From Blastocatellia bacterium (GTDB lineage Bacteria; Acidobacteriota; Blastocatellia; Chloracidobacteriales; Chloracidobacteriaceae), in contig JAIBAN010000044.1 of NCBI GenBank assembly GCA_019695185.1, positions 1 to 63,167 on the forward strand: a DNA stretch of 63,167 bases, written 5' to 3'. Within the stretch, counting starts at the first letter, position 1. Each line of letters starts with the position of its first letter. Positions 38,201 to 46,594 of this stretch are shown here, piece after piece. Both the position numbers and the translations under genes were made by a program. The notes beneath the pieces are model-generated. The model saw nothing but the letters and a program-made list of their open reading frames with translations, made no database searches and had not been told where the DNA came from.

Positions 38201-38431
38201 AAAAAAGAGCCGGATGGAAACCAGACTGCCCGGCATGTAGCTTTCTTCTGCCGTATACACTTCGCCCAGGCGGTCGCTGCGCCACCGGGCAATCGTACGA
38301 AACCGTTCGGTGATCGGCTGTCCAAATGGCAAATAGGTTTCCCGGACACAGGTCACCAAAGGGGAGCCGTCGGTTTTGCAAAACCGAACGCTTTCAGAAA
38401 AAACATGATTGCATTTGGGACAAACCAGCAT
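35228..38431 (-). CDS. Zinc-ribbon pseudokinase with TM, PEGA, TPR and PH-like domain
   Basis: A 1067-residue membrane protein. In order: zinc ribbon CPKC...FC (4-18); Ser/Thr-kinase fold (about 45-320) in which the VAIK lysine is Arg74 (VSIRLF), the HRD aspartate is Asn169 (VHGNISPEN) and DFG is kept (Asp193); a Pro-rich linker with repeated ELPPESFETRIS-like segments; one TM helix (about 529-551); a PEGA domain (about 559-624); TPR-like repeats (about 640-950); and a C-terminal PH/GRAM-like fold. Loss of the catalytic Lys and Asp makes it a likely pseudokinase, perhaps a signalling scaffold. It is divergent from the HEAT gene. Confidence 0.9.
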   Translation of the reverse strand: MLVCPKCNHVFSESVRFCKTDGSPLVTCVRETYLPFGQPITERFRTIARWRSDRLGEVYTAEESYMPGSLVSIRLFFPELLSSDIQMALDDLADHVRGFLPDPDLITGYSSFSLTDGRYALVSGFSPGKKLDELIIQEAPLSSSKALALLIRVAEITANLHAAGWVHGNISPENILVVRYDKEDGNYLLKLLDFGLTRTIAQFGPRALSNSAGKYGLRNYDAYFAPELLASGTEPVDVRADLYALGALCYHILSGHVPFTLDPTSHTGPVYMTDDPRPLMMLHPELQVPKRLEELMLSLLNPDRWARPSSLTTVVETLQDIQLELSLEVKGVGSAQLNPRTTGTLSQRIPAKPYKIQSGIPTIIEGTRHYGTGSTAEDHRNHPTARFQDPGAAGDKSAPLPFGNTGRAVNPNDAAPARISAELPPESFETRISVPLAPVPVHSSHPAESVLEANPIPISGHLPPESFETKISEPLRVGPPVAPPVLEPLQVTTPPVVLTPSPAPLLPPPPLNPKPAKGKAPAGGNGVRWGIFGVVIVLAVLITIGTIVLYTTQRPQIGNLTIVADPPGALVYLDGKPFKPSPTRLQNVPAGTHKLRFTKEGFTDLEKDVVVENGQTLEVSVILEPVKVEPPPVTGTPTERVAEFLRLGEESFGRNDLVIPENNNALYFADAVLAIQPTNETAKGLRNRILETLVKQAESAAKTDLATAQIGYTQISEKFPDDPRGPEGLKKVALLLEQRRGQITELLASGESAFTSGKLLDPPNSSAYYYSAQVLAIDKRNAPALTLRNKIKETLRIQAEQAVTNKDYPNATAQFQRLVRAFPEDRRFSVRIKEVSDLTKVKKDETNPASVDPKQAREAGMQKFRSGDYTGAITDLEKAVRGGMAEAETFYALGYSHLKRGQTGEARQNFNQAVQVNSNHGPSLGQLAVLGEQTEKAIPAYERAIRAGGGGDYSVATLQQKLDALKAATQKTKEPAAYSTVVTREEGGVFGSKEIPGTLTVSPAGLRFTAQNGKDNFQYQLAQVSELRSEGDRLFFRGGGKSYKFRCSSGTTFIQNFNACLNFSKGQ

Positions 38432-38872
38432 GGCCGGGACTCTTTTGGTTTGTTTGGTCAGACCTGTTGGCGGTGGGGATGGCCGGAACCTGAACCAGCC
38501 GGAATAATCCCCCCACTGCCGTCAGTCCTGAGTTGCTGTTTGGAACTGGCAGTTGCGCCAAAGCCTTCCAGAAGAAATAATTTTATGGAAAGCTTAAAAA
38601 ATTCAAGTAAATGCGTGGTGCGAGTGTAGTTGCACGACTTTGACACGTCAATCCGCGACTGCCTGAATTGGAGAAACCAGAAACCTGCCGCAAACGGGCA
38701 AGAACCGGTTTCCGATGCCGGATGGTATTTTTTCGGGTTGGGCCCGGACGGAATCTCCACCGTTGAATTGCCAAGGGAGTTTGGGTATTCTCGCCTGGCC
38801 TGCTCTTTGTCGGTTGTTCATGCGATCCAATCAATCCTGTATCAAATCTTTTTTTCTGTGGGTTATGCAGTC
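38432..38872. other. Long intergenic region between divergent genes
   Basis: A 441-base gap between the pseudokinase start and the HEAT gene. The frame of the HEAT gene is open from 38630, but the translated segment has no recognisable pattern and was not adopted. No repeat array or hairpin was noticed. Divergent promoters probably lie here; TTGCACGACTTTGACAC near 38630 is suggestive but too weak to call. Confidence 0.5.
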
Positions 38873-39625
38873 ATGCTTCATTCCAATGATTCAGCTCCGG
38901 TTGCAGCTCAGTTGTTTTCAAGTCTGATTGAAGGGTTGGCTTCCGGCGATCCGGCAATCCGGGAGGAATCCGCCGCCAAGTTGGGAATCTTGGGTGACCG
39001 TTCGGCCTGCCAGCCATTATTGGGGTGTCTGGACGACCCGGATCCACGGGTTCGCTTACAGGCGGTTGAGGCCCTCCACAAACTGGGTGACAAAGAGGCT
39101 TTGCCCGGTTTGGTCCAGGCTCTGCACGATCAGGATTGGTGGGTCCGGGTTTCCAGCGCCGAGGCGATTGGAGCCCTGGGGGATGATGCCCTGGCCCGAA
39201 CCCTGGTGCTTGATTTGGGGTCCGGTGACCCGTTGGTGCGCAGCTCTGCTGCCCTGGCCCTGGGCAAACTGAAGTGGTCCGAGGCTGCCGGAACGCTGCT
39301 CCTGATGTTGGAATCAGACCATCATTGGATCCGTTATGCGGCGGCGGTTGCTTTGGGGGAAATGGAAGGAGCCCAGGCGGTCGGCCCTTTATGCAGCCTG
39401 ATGTTGAAGGATGATGATTTTTTGGTGCGTGCCGGAGCTGCCCGTTCCCTGGGGCGGATCAAGGACCCTCAAGCGGTACAGTCCCTCCGCCGGGCAGTGG
39501 TCAAAGACCGCAATGAATTGGTACGAGCTGACGGACTGGAATCGTTACGTCTGATCTGGGGTGGCACCGAGGACGGGAGTCCGGCACAGCCCAGAACTGA
39601 AGACCCAACCAGGACCGAGGACTGA
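38873..39625 (+). CDS. HEAT-repeat protein
   Basis: A 250-residue protein of about six HEAT/PBS-lyase-like repeats (for example DPDPRVRLQAVEALHKLGDK and DPLVRSSAALALGKLKWSEA), each with the Asp/Val/Arg/Ala/Leu pattern. It is probably a cytosolic scaffold; the partner is unknown. The start at ATG 38873 is chosen because the repeats begin soon after it; it lacks a clear Shine-Dalgarno sequence, and an upstream start cannot be excluded. The C-terminus RTEDPTRTED is encoded by the GGACTGA-type repeat that follows, with its stop in the repeat. Confidence 0.8.
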   Translation: MLHSNDSAPVAAQLFSSLIEGLASGDPAIREESAAKLGILGDRSACQPLLGCLDDPDPRVRLQAVEALHKLGDKEALPGLVQALHDQDWWVRVSSAEAIGALGDDALARTLVLDLGSGDPLVRSSAALALGKLKWSEAAGTLLLMLESDHHWIRYAAAVALGEMEGAQAVGPLCSLMLKDDDFLVRAGAARSLGRIKDPQAVQSLRRAVVKDRNELVRADGLESLRLIWGGTEDGSPAQPRTEDPTRTED

Positions 39626-39644
39626 GGACAAATCCAGAACTGCG

Positions 39645-39710
39645 CCTGTTTTCATATCTGATGTTGAGCCTCCGGGTCATCAATTTTGACAAGTCATTGT
39701 ATACACAGAC
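39645..39710. repeat. 66-bp inverted repeat, left copy
   Basis: This segment (starting CCTGTTTTCATATCTGATG, ending GTATACACAGAC) is 63/66 identical to the reverse complement of 44985-45050. It is flanked by GGACTGA units on the left (39600s) and TCAGTCC units on the right (39717-39745), with CAGAACTG nearby in both copies. The pair encloses about 5.3 kb with two receiver genes and a CHMI gene. It is a small non-coding element. The next 280 bases (39746-40028) show nothing recognised. Confidence 0.9.
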
Positions 39711-40028
39711 AATTTCTCAGTCCTCAGTCCTCAGTCCTCAGTCCTGGAGTCGTCCTCGGTCCTGGGTGGGTCCTCAATCCCTGATAACCCAAGAGTCTTT
39801 CTTGCATTTCCTGCCTTTCATCCTGTACCTTTGCAGGAACGGTGACAACCGCCACAAGCCATTTCCCTCAATCTGTAACTTAACCTGCCAATGGGCCAGC
39901 CGTGCCCCCAACCTTTGCCAACAAGGTTGCGGCATTTTTATTTTCCGGAAATCGTCTGGCTGGTTGGAAAAACCATTGACTGATTTTTGACGCCGATTTT
40001 GTTAAGCACGAAGGAAACGTAAGCAGCC

Positions 40029-42308
40029 ATGGAGATTTTCAAGAATGTTCGCAAGCAAGTCAGCAGTCAGCTTGACCAGATGAAGCTCAATCGTGAAATT
40101 GAGACCTTGCAGCAGCTTGTGCGCGAAGACCCCCGCAATGTGGAAGCCCTGCGGCGATTGGCTGAGGCCTATCAGGCGGCTGGCAATGTGGAAGCAGCAA
40201 TCTCTCACTTCATCAAACTGGCTGATTTATACAAAACATCAAAGCAGGCCGAACTGGCCCTCGCCTTCTATCGCAAAGTCGAGCGCATGGTGGATAGCGA
40301 CCAGCGGGCGACTATTCTCAAACAGATGGTGAATATCTATTTTGATACCCGTCAGTTTGACAAGGCCTATGAACAATGCCGTCAAATCATCAGTTTGTAT
40401 GTGGGAGCCAACCAACCTGAAGCAGCTCAGGGTTTCATGAAAATGCTGCCTGAATTTGGCGAAAAAGACGCTGATTACCGCAAAGAATTGCGGGAAATGA
40501 TTCAGGAACGGGATGAGAAGTGGATGCAGGGGGCCAAAGCCACCTGGGTGGATGGCAACTCTGCGCCGGCTCCATCGGAAGATGATTTTTCCGACCAGGT
40601 CATCCTGCTGGTGGACGATGAACCCCACGTTTTGATGATTCTGGAAAAAGTCATCAAGCCATTGGGCTGTAAAACCATGACCGCCAATAATGGCATGGAG
40701 GCTTTGGAGCGCATCAAACAACAAACCCCGACCATTATCATTTCCGACCTTATGATGCCAAAAATGGATGGCAGCCAATTGTTTGCAACCATCCAGCAGG
40801 ACCCCAAACTGGCCAATATTCCATTTGTTTGTTTGACCTCCCGCGACCAGGAAGAGGAAAAGGTTTCGGCTTTTGAAAAAGGCGTGGAGGATTATTGGAG
40901 CAAGCCGTTCAGCGTCAAGGAAATTCCGGTCCGGGTCAAACGGTTGTTGCGCCGCACCAGAGGGGCGGTCCCCAAACCCGTGGTCGGGAATCTGGCAACT
41001 TCGAGTGTGATTGATTTGCTCAATCAGTTTGAACGGGAACGCAAGTCGGGAACGCTTCAAATCATATCTTCCACCAATCAAAAAGGAACCCTCTTTTTCC
41101 GTGACGGAACGGCGGTGGATGCCGAATGCGAAGACAAACGCGGGGTCAACGCCGTTTTCACCCTGGTGGGATGGAAAGAGGGTGCGTTCAACTTTATGGC
41201 GGGTCAGGTTCCCAACGAGGATGTGATTGGGATGCGGGCCCAGGCCCTGATTTTGGAAGCCCTGCGCCGATTTGACGAGGAACAGGAACTAACGGCTTCC
41301 TTGCCCAACCCGGCTACCATTGCCACCTTGCCGCCAGGATTTAATATTACTTGGTTTGCCGGCTCGCCCCCGGACTTGGTTCGACGGTTGCTGGCCCTGT
41401 TTGATGGGCGGCGCACGATTGGTGATTGTATTGACCAATGCAACGGAGACATGGAGATGCTCCGCATGCTGGCTTCCTTGTGGTCTGCGGAAGTCAAGCA
41501 AGCCCATCCGGAGGCCGCTCCCGAACCGTCGCTGGTGCCTCCGGCCCCACCCGCAATGAGTACGCCAGGGTATGGAGTGCCTTCACTTGGGGCACCTGAA
41601 AACATGCCTTTGACACCGCAGGCCCCACCCGGATTTGGCCTGCCGCCGGCTGCTCCTCCACCTCCGGGAAATTGGGGCCAATCAGGTACATTTCCTTCGA
41701 TGGAGGGCGGTTACCCACCCCAAAATCCGTTTCAGCCCCAGTATCCAGGCTATCCCCCGCAAGGGTATCCAGGCTACCCAGCCGCTCCAGGGTACCCCCA
41801 AGGGTATCCTAATCCTTATGGTGGGTATCCCGGTGCGCAGATGCCGCCTCAGCCGCCAGGCTATCCCGGAATGGGGTATCCCGGCCAGCCCTATCCACCG
41901 CAACAGCCAGGAGGATTTCAAAGCGGAAACTATCCCATGCAGCCTCCGGCGGGCTATCCCGGTGGATTGCCCGGAGCCAATCCCAGTCAACCTAAACCGC
42001 CGGCTGCCGCCCTTCCGCCCAAACCAGCCCCGCCACCAGCGGCTCCAGCAGCCCCGCCAGCGGTGGATGTCAGTGTCACCTTTGCCGACCCGCAAGCCGA
42101 ACCGGTCATGGTGCAAAAACTCTTTGACGCAGTGGTGGCTGCGAAAAAACAATGTGGAGAGTCGCTGGATGAATTTACCTTTCAGCGGTTTCAACGGATT
42201 TTGGCTGAACAGGCTGCCAAAATAAAAAGCCAGTTGAATTGTTCACGAGTCACTTTTTCGGTGCATGTTGAAAATGGTCGTGTGAAATTCGTCGGAAAAG
42301 GAGCCTGA
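40029..42308 (+). CDS. TPR / receiver / DUF4388 / Pro-Gly-Tyr-rich signalling protein
   Basis: A 759-residue protein. Residues 1-165 are TPR-like helices. A two-component receiver follows (about 190-312) with Asp196/Asp197, phosphoacceptor Asp240, Thr270 and Lys292. A DUF4388 (PATAN-like) domain lies at about 315-395. Residues 500-650 are Pro/Gly/Tyr-rich with repeated GYP motifs, a disordered linker. The end (about 680-759) is a small alpha/beta domain of unknown type. DUF4388 proteins occur in gliding and type IV pilus regulators of myxobacteria and acidobacteria. GGAAACG precedes ATG 40029. No paired kinase is adjacent. Confidence 0.9.
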   Translation: MEIFKNVRKQVSSQLDQMKLNREIETLQQLVREDPRNVEALRRLAEAYQAAGNVEAAISHFIKLADLYKTSKQAELALAFYRKVERMVDSDQRATILKQMVNIYFDTRQFDKAYEQCRQIISLYVGANQPEAAQGFMKMLPEFGEKDADYRKELREMIQERDEKWMQGAKATWVDGNSAPAPSEDDFSDQVILLVDDEPHVLMILEKVIKPLGCKTMTANNGMEALERIKQQTPTIIISDLMMPKMDGSQLFATIQQDPKLANIPFVCLTSRDQEEEKVSAFEKGVEDYWSKPFSVKEIPVRVKRLLRRTRGAVPKPVVGNLATSSVIDLLNQFERERKSGTLQIISSTNQKGTLFFRDGTAVDAECEDKRGVNAVFTLVGWKEGAFNFMAGQVPNEDVIGMRAQALILEALRRFDEEQELTASLPNPATIATLPPGFNITWFAGSPPDLVRRLLALFDGRRTIGDCIDQCNGDMEMLRMLASLWSAEVKQAHPEAAPEPSLVPPAPPAMSTPGYGVPSLGAPENMPLTPQAPPGFGLPPAAPPPPGNWGQSGTFPSMEGGYPPQNPFQPQYPGYPPQGYPGYPAAPGYPQGYPNPYGGYPGAQMPPQPPGYPGMGYPGQPYPPQQPGGFQSGNYPMQPPAGYPGGLPGANPSQPKPPAAALPPKPAPPPAAPAAPPAVDVSVTFADPQAEPVMVQKLFDAVVAAKKQCGESLDEFTFQRFQRILAEQAAKIKSQLNCSRVTFSVHVENGRVKFVGKGA

Positions 42309-42340
42309 GGAAAGATTGGGTTCAGCGCTTTGGGGTTCAC

Positions 42341-42476
42341 CGTGTTTCAATTGAAAATTGAGAATTGAGAATTTCTGGGACTCTCAAGACTCCCAAGACT
42401 CCCAAGACTCCCAAGACTCTCAAGACTCCCAAGACTCGTTCAAACTCCCAAGACGAGTAACCCTGGACCTGAACCC
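42341..42476. repeat. Tandem AGACTCCCA nonamer array
   Basis: Six or more units of the 9-base AGACTCCCA (variants AGACTCTCA) lie at about 42380-42434, preceded by AATTGAGAATTGAG units. The array ends a few bases before the next gene and leaves no Shine-Dalgarno sequence except AAAGCT. It differs from the heptamers only by unit length. Confidence 0.8.
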
Positions 42477-42484
42477 TTAAAGCT

Positions 42485-44377
42485 ATGGGACGAAAAATCC
42501 TGATTGCCGATGACAGTGTTTCAACCCGCAAGGACTTGCAAACCTTTTTAATTGCCCAAGGGTTTGAAGTTGTGGCGGTGGGAAATGGCGATTTAGCCGC
42601 CCGCCGGGCAGGGGAAATGCGTCCTGAAATGGCAATGATTGATTTGTTGATGCCGGGAAAAAATGGGTACGAGGTGACCTCCCATATCAAGCACACCTTG
42701 GGATTACCCATTCCAGTCCTGCTCATGCACAGCGAATTTGAACCGCTTGACCCCAAGGAATTCCTCAAGTGCGGGGCAGACCACCTGCTGCAAAAACCTC
42801 TGGATGCGGTCACGTTGTTGGACAAAATGGTGGAAGCCTTTCGCCAGTACGGTTTGGATGACGCTGCGGTGGCTCCGCCGCCGGAATCTTCCTGGGCGGA
42901 TGTGGCCGAGGATGTGCAGGCCGTTCCCGAAGAGGACCGGAGTTTCCCCCCCGAATGGGCCGGTTCAGGGAATGCCGCCGGGTTTTTATCGGTTGAAGAA
43001 GTGCCCCAATCCGCCACCGTGCAGGACCTTTCACATGAGATTGGAATCCATAAACAATTGGGGGAAGTTTCAGTGGCACCGGAAGCCGGGCCTTCCTCAG
43101 ATTCACAGGCAGCTCTACCTGACTTGGAATTTCCATCCACCCCACTGTGGATGAAAGAGCCTCCGGCCCCGGTCGCCCCGGAGGAAGCTCCGCCGGTCGC
43201 AGCGGAAGCCGAGGTTGAGGAAAGCCTTGATTACACAGTCGTTCCAGGACAAAACCCAATCGTTGAAGAACCGGCAGCAGAACCGGAGGAAATGCTTGAC
43301 GACCCGTATGCGGTGGCGATGAGCGGTACCTACAAGGCTTTTTTCGAGGAAGCAAGCACGCCTCAGCCTTTACCCCCCTTGCCGGAACCGCCACCCCCAG
43401 TGGTCGCCCCTGAACCGGCCCCAGTTCGGGAAGAGGTGGTTTTGACCAATGAGGAAGAGGAGTTGTTGGATTCCATTTTCAAGGAGCCGGAAAAGGTAGT
43501 GGATACCTTTGATGGCTTGCGGCAGGCGTTGCCCCCGGTCAATGTGGTGGCGGTGGACCCGCATCCCACCCCTAATCCCTTCGCCCCGCTACCTGCAGCC
43601 CCGGTGCCCCTCCGGGATTTTGTCGTACCCCTGACCCAAACGGCGGAAATCCCGATTGATCCGGCCAGTGGAACCAGCATTTCCTTTGATGCCAAGCAAG
43701 GAACCGTTCAGATTGATGGGTTGTGGCAGTCCGGACAACATAAAATCGCAGTCAGTGAAGTCCAGATTCCCTACCAAAGTTCTGATTCACTGGCCAAGGT
43801 GGCCGAACCGATTTCAGGTTTTTATGATGACCGGCGCATTGCCGAGCTTGAATCTTCCCCAGTTGACCCAACCCCTACCGGCGAAACCAAATTTGAGGTG
43901 GCGGAGGTGGATTTTCCAAGTACCGGCGATGAAGTCCTTGAACGGATAACAGCCGAATTTGCTGCTGATATTGAGGAAAATGACCTGTCTGCGGCATCCA
44001 CCTCTCCGGTTCAGCCAGCGGTCAACCCTCCTGTATCCGGCACTGACTACATTCACCATACTGAAATTACCGGTTCGCTCCCGATAGAGTTTGAAGTGCC
44101 GCCCTCGGCCATGGTGGAAAAAAGCCAATCTGACCCTTTTGCCGACTCCTTGTTTTCCATCCCGCCTGAGATGGAGGTCCGGGTTTGTAGTGATTGCGGT
44201 TCCCCGGCAGAAGAAGGCGATTTGTTTTGCCGGGTCTGTAATGCGACGTTGGGAGGGCTGACCGGTCAATTTGATCGGATTGATTTTATCCAGACTGAAC
44301 AACTGGTCTGCCGACATTGCGGCTCCGGTATCAACGAAGGCGATGTTTTCTGTCTCAAATGCGGGGAAGTGATTTGA
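42485..44377 (+). CDS. Receiver-domain protein with C-terminal double zinc ribbon
   Basis: A 630-residue protein. The N-terminal receiver (1-118) has Asp9/Asp10, phosphoacceptor Asp53, and Lys104. The middle 450 residues are acidic, Pro-rich and poorly ordered. The C-terminus has two zinc ribbons (CSDCGSPAEEGDLFCRVC and CRHCGSGINEGDVFCLKC). No DNA-binding or enzymatic output domain was found, so it may act by binding partners. It follows the TPR/receiver gene, probably in the same pathway. Confidence 0.85.
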   Translation: MGRKILIADDSVSTRKDLQTFLIAQGFEVVAVGNGDLAARRAGEMRPEMAMIDLLMPGKNGYEVTSHIKHTLGLPIPVLLMHSEFEPLDPKEFLKCGADHLLQKPLDAVTLLDKMVEAFRQYGLDDAAVAPPPESSWADVAEDVQAVPEEDRSFPPEWAGSGNAAGFLSVEEVPQSATVQDLSHEIGIHKQLGEVSVAPEAGPSSDSQAALPDLEFPSTPLWMKEPPAPVAPEEAPPVAAEAEVEESLDYTVVPGQNPIVEEPAAEPEEMLDDPYAVAMSGTYKAFFEEASTPQPLPPLPEPPPPVVAPEPAPVREEVVLTNEEEELLDSIFKEPEKVVDTFDGLRQALPPVNVVAVDPHPTPNPFAPLPAAPVPLRDFVVPLTQTAEIPIDPASGTSISFDAKQGTVQIDGLWQSGQHKIAVSEVQIPYQSSDSLAKVAEPISGFYDDRRIAELESSPVDPTPTGETKFEVAEVDFPSTGDEVLERITAEFAADIEENDLSAASTSPVQPAVNPPVSGTDYIHHTEITGSLPIEFEVPPSAMVEKSQSDPFADSLFSIPPEMEVRVCSDCGSPAEEGDLFCRVCNATLGGLTGQFDRIDFIQTEQLVCRHCGSGINEGDVFCLKCGEVI

Positions 44378-44407
44378 ACCGGGACTGAGGACTTTGGAGT
44401 GCGGGGA

Positions 44408-44474
44408 CTTGTCACCGCTTTGTTTCTCGGCGACTTGTCACCGAATGCAGTTTTTGATGTTCTCAGGTGACAAG
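44408..44474. repeat. Short CTTGTCACC repeats in inverted setting
   Basis: CTTGTCACC occurs at 44408-44416 and 44434-44442, 26 bases apart, and its complement GGTGACAAG at 44466-44474. GGACTGA units begin soon after. The 26-base step equals that of the palindromic array near 32 kb. The repeats lie between the receiver and CHMI genes. Confidence 0.7.
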
Positions 44475-44531
44475 AGGACTGAGGACTGATTCTTTGGTTT
44501 CACTCAAACCCCAAACCCCACAGGTGGACCG

Positions 44532-44900
44532 ATGCCACATTGTATTTTGGAATATACGGACAACGTGTTGGACCAGCCCAATTGGAGGGAATTATTGCTG
44601 GAAATCCATGAGGCACTGGTGGCCAGCGGGCTTTTCCAGCGGGCCGACATCAAGAGCCGGGTGGTTTGCCACAGCCTTTATGTGATTGGTGACGGTGACC
44701 CGAAACGGGCCTTTGTCACACTCAACCTCCAGATTCTCAGCGGGCGCACCGACGAACAGAAAACCAGCCTCAGCCAAGCCTGTTTAACCATCCTGCAACG
44801 GACTTTTCCAAAAACATTGCACCAAGGGAAATGCAGTTTCACCGTTCAGGTCTCAGAACTGCACCGGGCCAGTTACCAGCGTATCAGGACTGAGGACTGA
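44532..44900 (+). CDS. 5-carboxymethyl-2-hydroxymuconate isomerase family protein
   Basis: A 122-residue tautomerase of the CHMI (HpaF) family. Pro1 after Met removal (MPHCILEYTDN) and the FVTLNLQILSGRTDEQK segment are typical. HpaF acts in homoprotocatechuate breakdown, but no other hpa gene is near, so the native substrate is uncertain. The last residues RIRTED and the stop are supplied by the GGACTGA repeat, which begins at about 44884. Confidence 0.85.
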   Translation: MPHCILEYTDNVLDQPNWRELLLEIHEALVASGLFQRADIKSRVVCHSLYVIGDGDPKRAFVTLNLQILSGRTDEQKTSLSQACLTILQRTFPKTLHQGKCSFTVQVSELHRASYQRIRTED

Positions 44901-44984
44901 GGACTGAGGACTCTATCAGGACTGAGGACTGAGGACTGAGGACTCTATCAGGACTGAGGACTGAGGACTGAGGACTGAGGACTT
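44884..44984. repeat. GGACTGA heptamer array, left flank of 66-bp copy
   Basis: Roughly ten GGACTGA units, interrupted twice by CTCTATC, form three near-identical blocks. They run from the end of the CHMI gene to the right-hand 66-bp core. A facing TCAGTCC array lies at 45050-45098. Confidence 0.88.
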
Positions 44985-45050
44985 GTCTTTGTATACAATG
45001 ACTTGTCAAAATTGAGGACCCAGAGGCTCAACATCAGATATGAAAACAGG
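44985..45050. repeat. 66-bp inverted repeat, right copy
   Basis: This is the reverse complement of 39645-39710 with three mismatches. It is flanked on the plus strand by GGACTGA units to the left and TCAGTCC units (45050-45098) to the right, so it lies in the centre of an inverted heptamer pair. It may be the conserved core of a small mobile or invertible element. Confidence 0.9.
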
Positions 45051-45097
45051 CTCAGTCCTCAGTCCTCAGTCCTCAGTTCTGGAGTGGTCCTCAGTCC

Positions 45098-46402
45098 TCA
45101 AGAAAGCCCGTTCCGCCGACAGATTTCCGCATATATTCGGGCACTGGCTTTGACGGTGCGCTCCTGGGTTGCGTAATCAACTCCAATCAAGCCGAAACGG
45201 GGCTCAAATCCTTCGGCCCATTCGAAATTGTCAAGCAGTGACCAGTGAAAATAGCCAATGACAGGCGAACCTTCCGCAATGGCCCGATGGAGGGCGGTGA
45301 GATGTTGCTCCAGAAAACGCGGACGTTGCCGGTCGGTGTTATCCGGAATTCCATTTTCAGTAATGATAATCGGCACTCCATAAGCTTTGGCCTCCATACA
45401 AATGCGGTAGAGACCCTCCGGATAGGATTCCCAGCCAAACATTTGCAGTTCCGCCCCCGGAGCCGGAAAGTTGCGCCCGCAAAGGGTTTCGGTTTGCGTC
45501 AGGTCAAAGGCGACCAAATCCCTGGTGTAGTAATTGACCCCGAAATAATCCATCGGCATTGAGGAGCAGGGCAGATGCTCAAAAAAGCCAAGCGGGGGAA
45601 AAAGGGTTGAATAACGCAAGGCCGAGGTAATCAGCCCGTTCAGGAAATAGTCCTGAATCCGGGCGGCATTGATGTCGAGCGGTGATGTCGGATTGGCCGG
45701 GTCAAAAAGGCGGATATGGTGGGCAAGGCCAACTTTGGGGCGTTGTTTGGCGGTTTCGTGGATGATTTCATAGGCACAGGCATGGGCCCGCAGCATGTTG
45801 GCCGCAACGCGAAAACCCAGGTCCGGACGGATGACCGCCGGGGGCCATTGTTTCAGAAAGTACCCCATGACCACATAAATCATGGGTTCGTTGATGGTAC
45901 ACCAATACTCAACCAGGTCACCGAAGGCTTCGACACACCGTTCCGTATAACGGCTGAAGGCCTCCACCACTCTGGTGGTTTCCCAGCCCTGGTGGCGGGT
46001 CAACCAAGTCGGGTTGGTGAAATGATGGAGAGTCACTAGGGGCGTCATGCCCCGTTGGTGGAGGGCCTCAAGCACCTGCCGGTAATGATCGAAAGCGGCA
46101 TCATCCCAATGACCTTCACGGGGTTCCAGGCGGCTCCATTCCAGGGAAAGCCGGTGGGCGTTTTGGTGCAGGCTGTGAGCCAGATCAAAATCCTCGGCAA
46201 ACCGGTTGAAATGGTCACAGGCTGCCAGTGATTTGGTACCGTCCCGAATATTGCCTTTCTTTTGTTCAAAGGCCCACCAGTCGTTCTGGCGGTTCCAGCC
46301 TTCGACCTGGTGAGAGGAAGTGGAGGTTCCCCACAGAAATCCAGGGGGAAATTCAAGTTCCGGGCGGCGGGTGCGTTTGGATTGTGGTTGAGTACGAACC
46401 AT
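45098..46402 (-). CDS. Glycoside hydrolase family 1 beta-glycosidase
   Basis: A 434-residue GH1 enzyme. The acid/base Glu172 is in TINEP and the nucleophile Glu349 is in ITENG. FPPGFLWGTSTSSHQVEG at the start and HFTNPTWL are family-typical. No signal peptide is seen, so it is probably cytoplasmic, hydrolysing beta-glucosides or related glycosides. The end WSLLDNFEWAEGFEPRFG is complete. It converges with the 66-bp/heptamer region at 45 kb. Confidence 0.95.
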   Translation of the reverse strand: MVRTQPQSKRTRRPELEFPPGFLWGTSTSSHQVEGWNRQNDWWAFEQKKGNIRDGTKSLAACDHFNRFAEDFDLAHSLHQNAHRLSLEWSRLEPREGHWDDAAFDHYRQVLEALHQRGMTPLVTLHHFTNPTWLTRHQGWETTRVVEAFSRYTERCVEAFGDLVEYWCTINEPMIYVVMGYFLKQWPPAVIRPDLGFRVAANMLRAHACAYEIIHETAKQRPKVGLAHHIRLFDPANPTSPLDINAARIQDYFLNGLITSALRYSTLFPPLGFFEHLPCSSMPMDYFGVNYYTRDLVAFDLTQTETLCGRNFPAPGAELQMFGWESYPEGLYRICMEAKAYGVPIIITENGIPDNTDRQRPRFLEQHLTALHRAIAEGSPVIGYFHWSLLDNFEWAEGFEPRFGLIGVDYATQERTVKASARIYAEICRRNGLS

Positions 46403-46526
46403 GTGATGAAGTGAGAACTCCGGAATTGGAAATTGAGGATTGGATTGAAACGCGATTGGACTGGCTTTTCAATCGTCTCTGATTGATCTTTGTTTGGAAA
46501 AAGGGGCAATATCCTGCGGGAGTATT

Positions 46527-46572
<46 letters not shown>

Positions 46573-46594
46573 TTCCAAAAAGGAGTTTTCCAAA

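Noticed and set aside
38630..38872. Upstream extension of the HEAT-repeat gene
   Set aside because: The extra 81 residues show no repeat pattern or signal and no ribosome-binding site; the HEAT pattern starts soon after ATG 38873.
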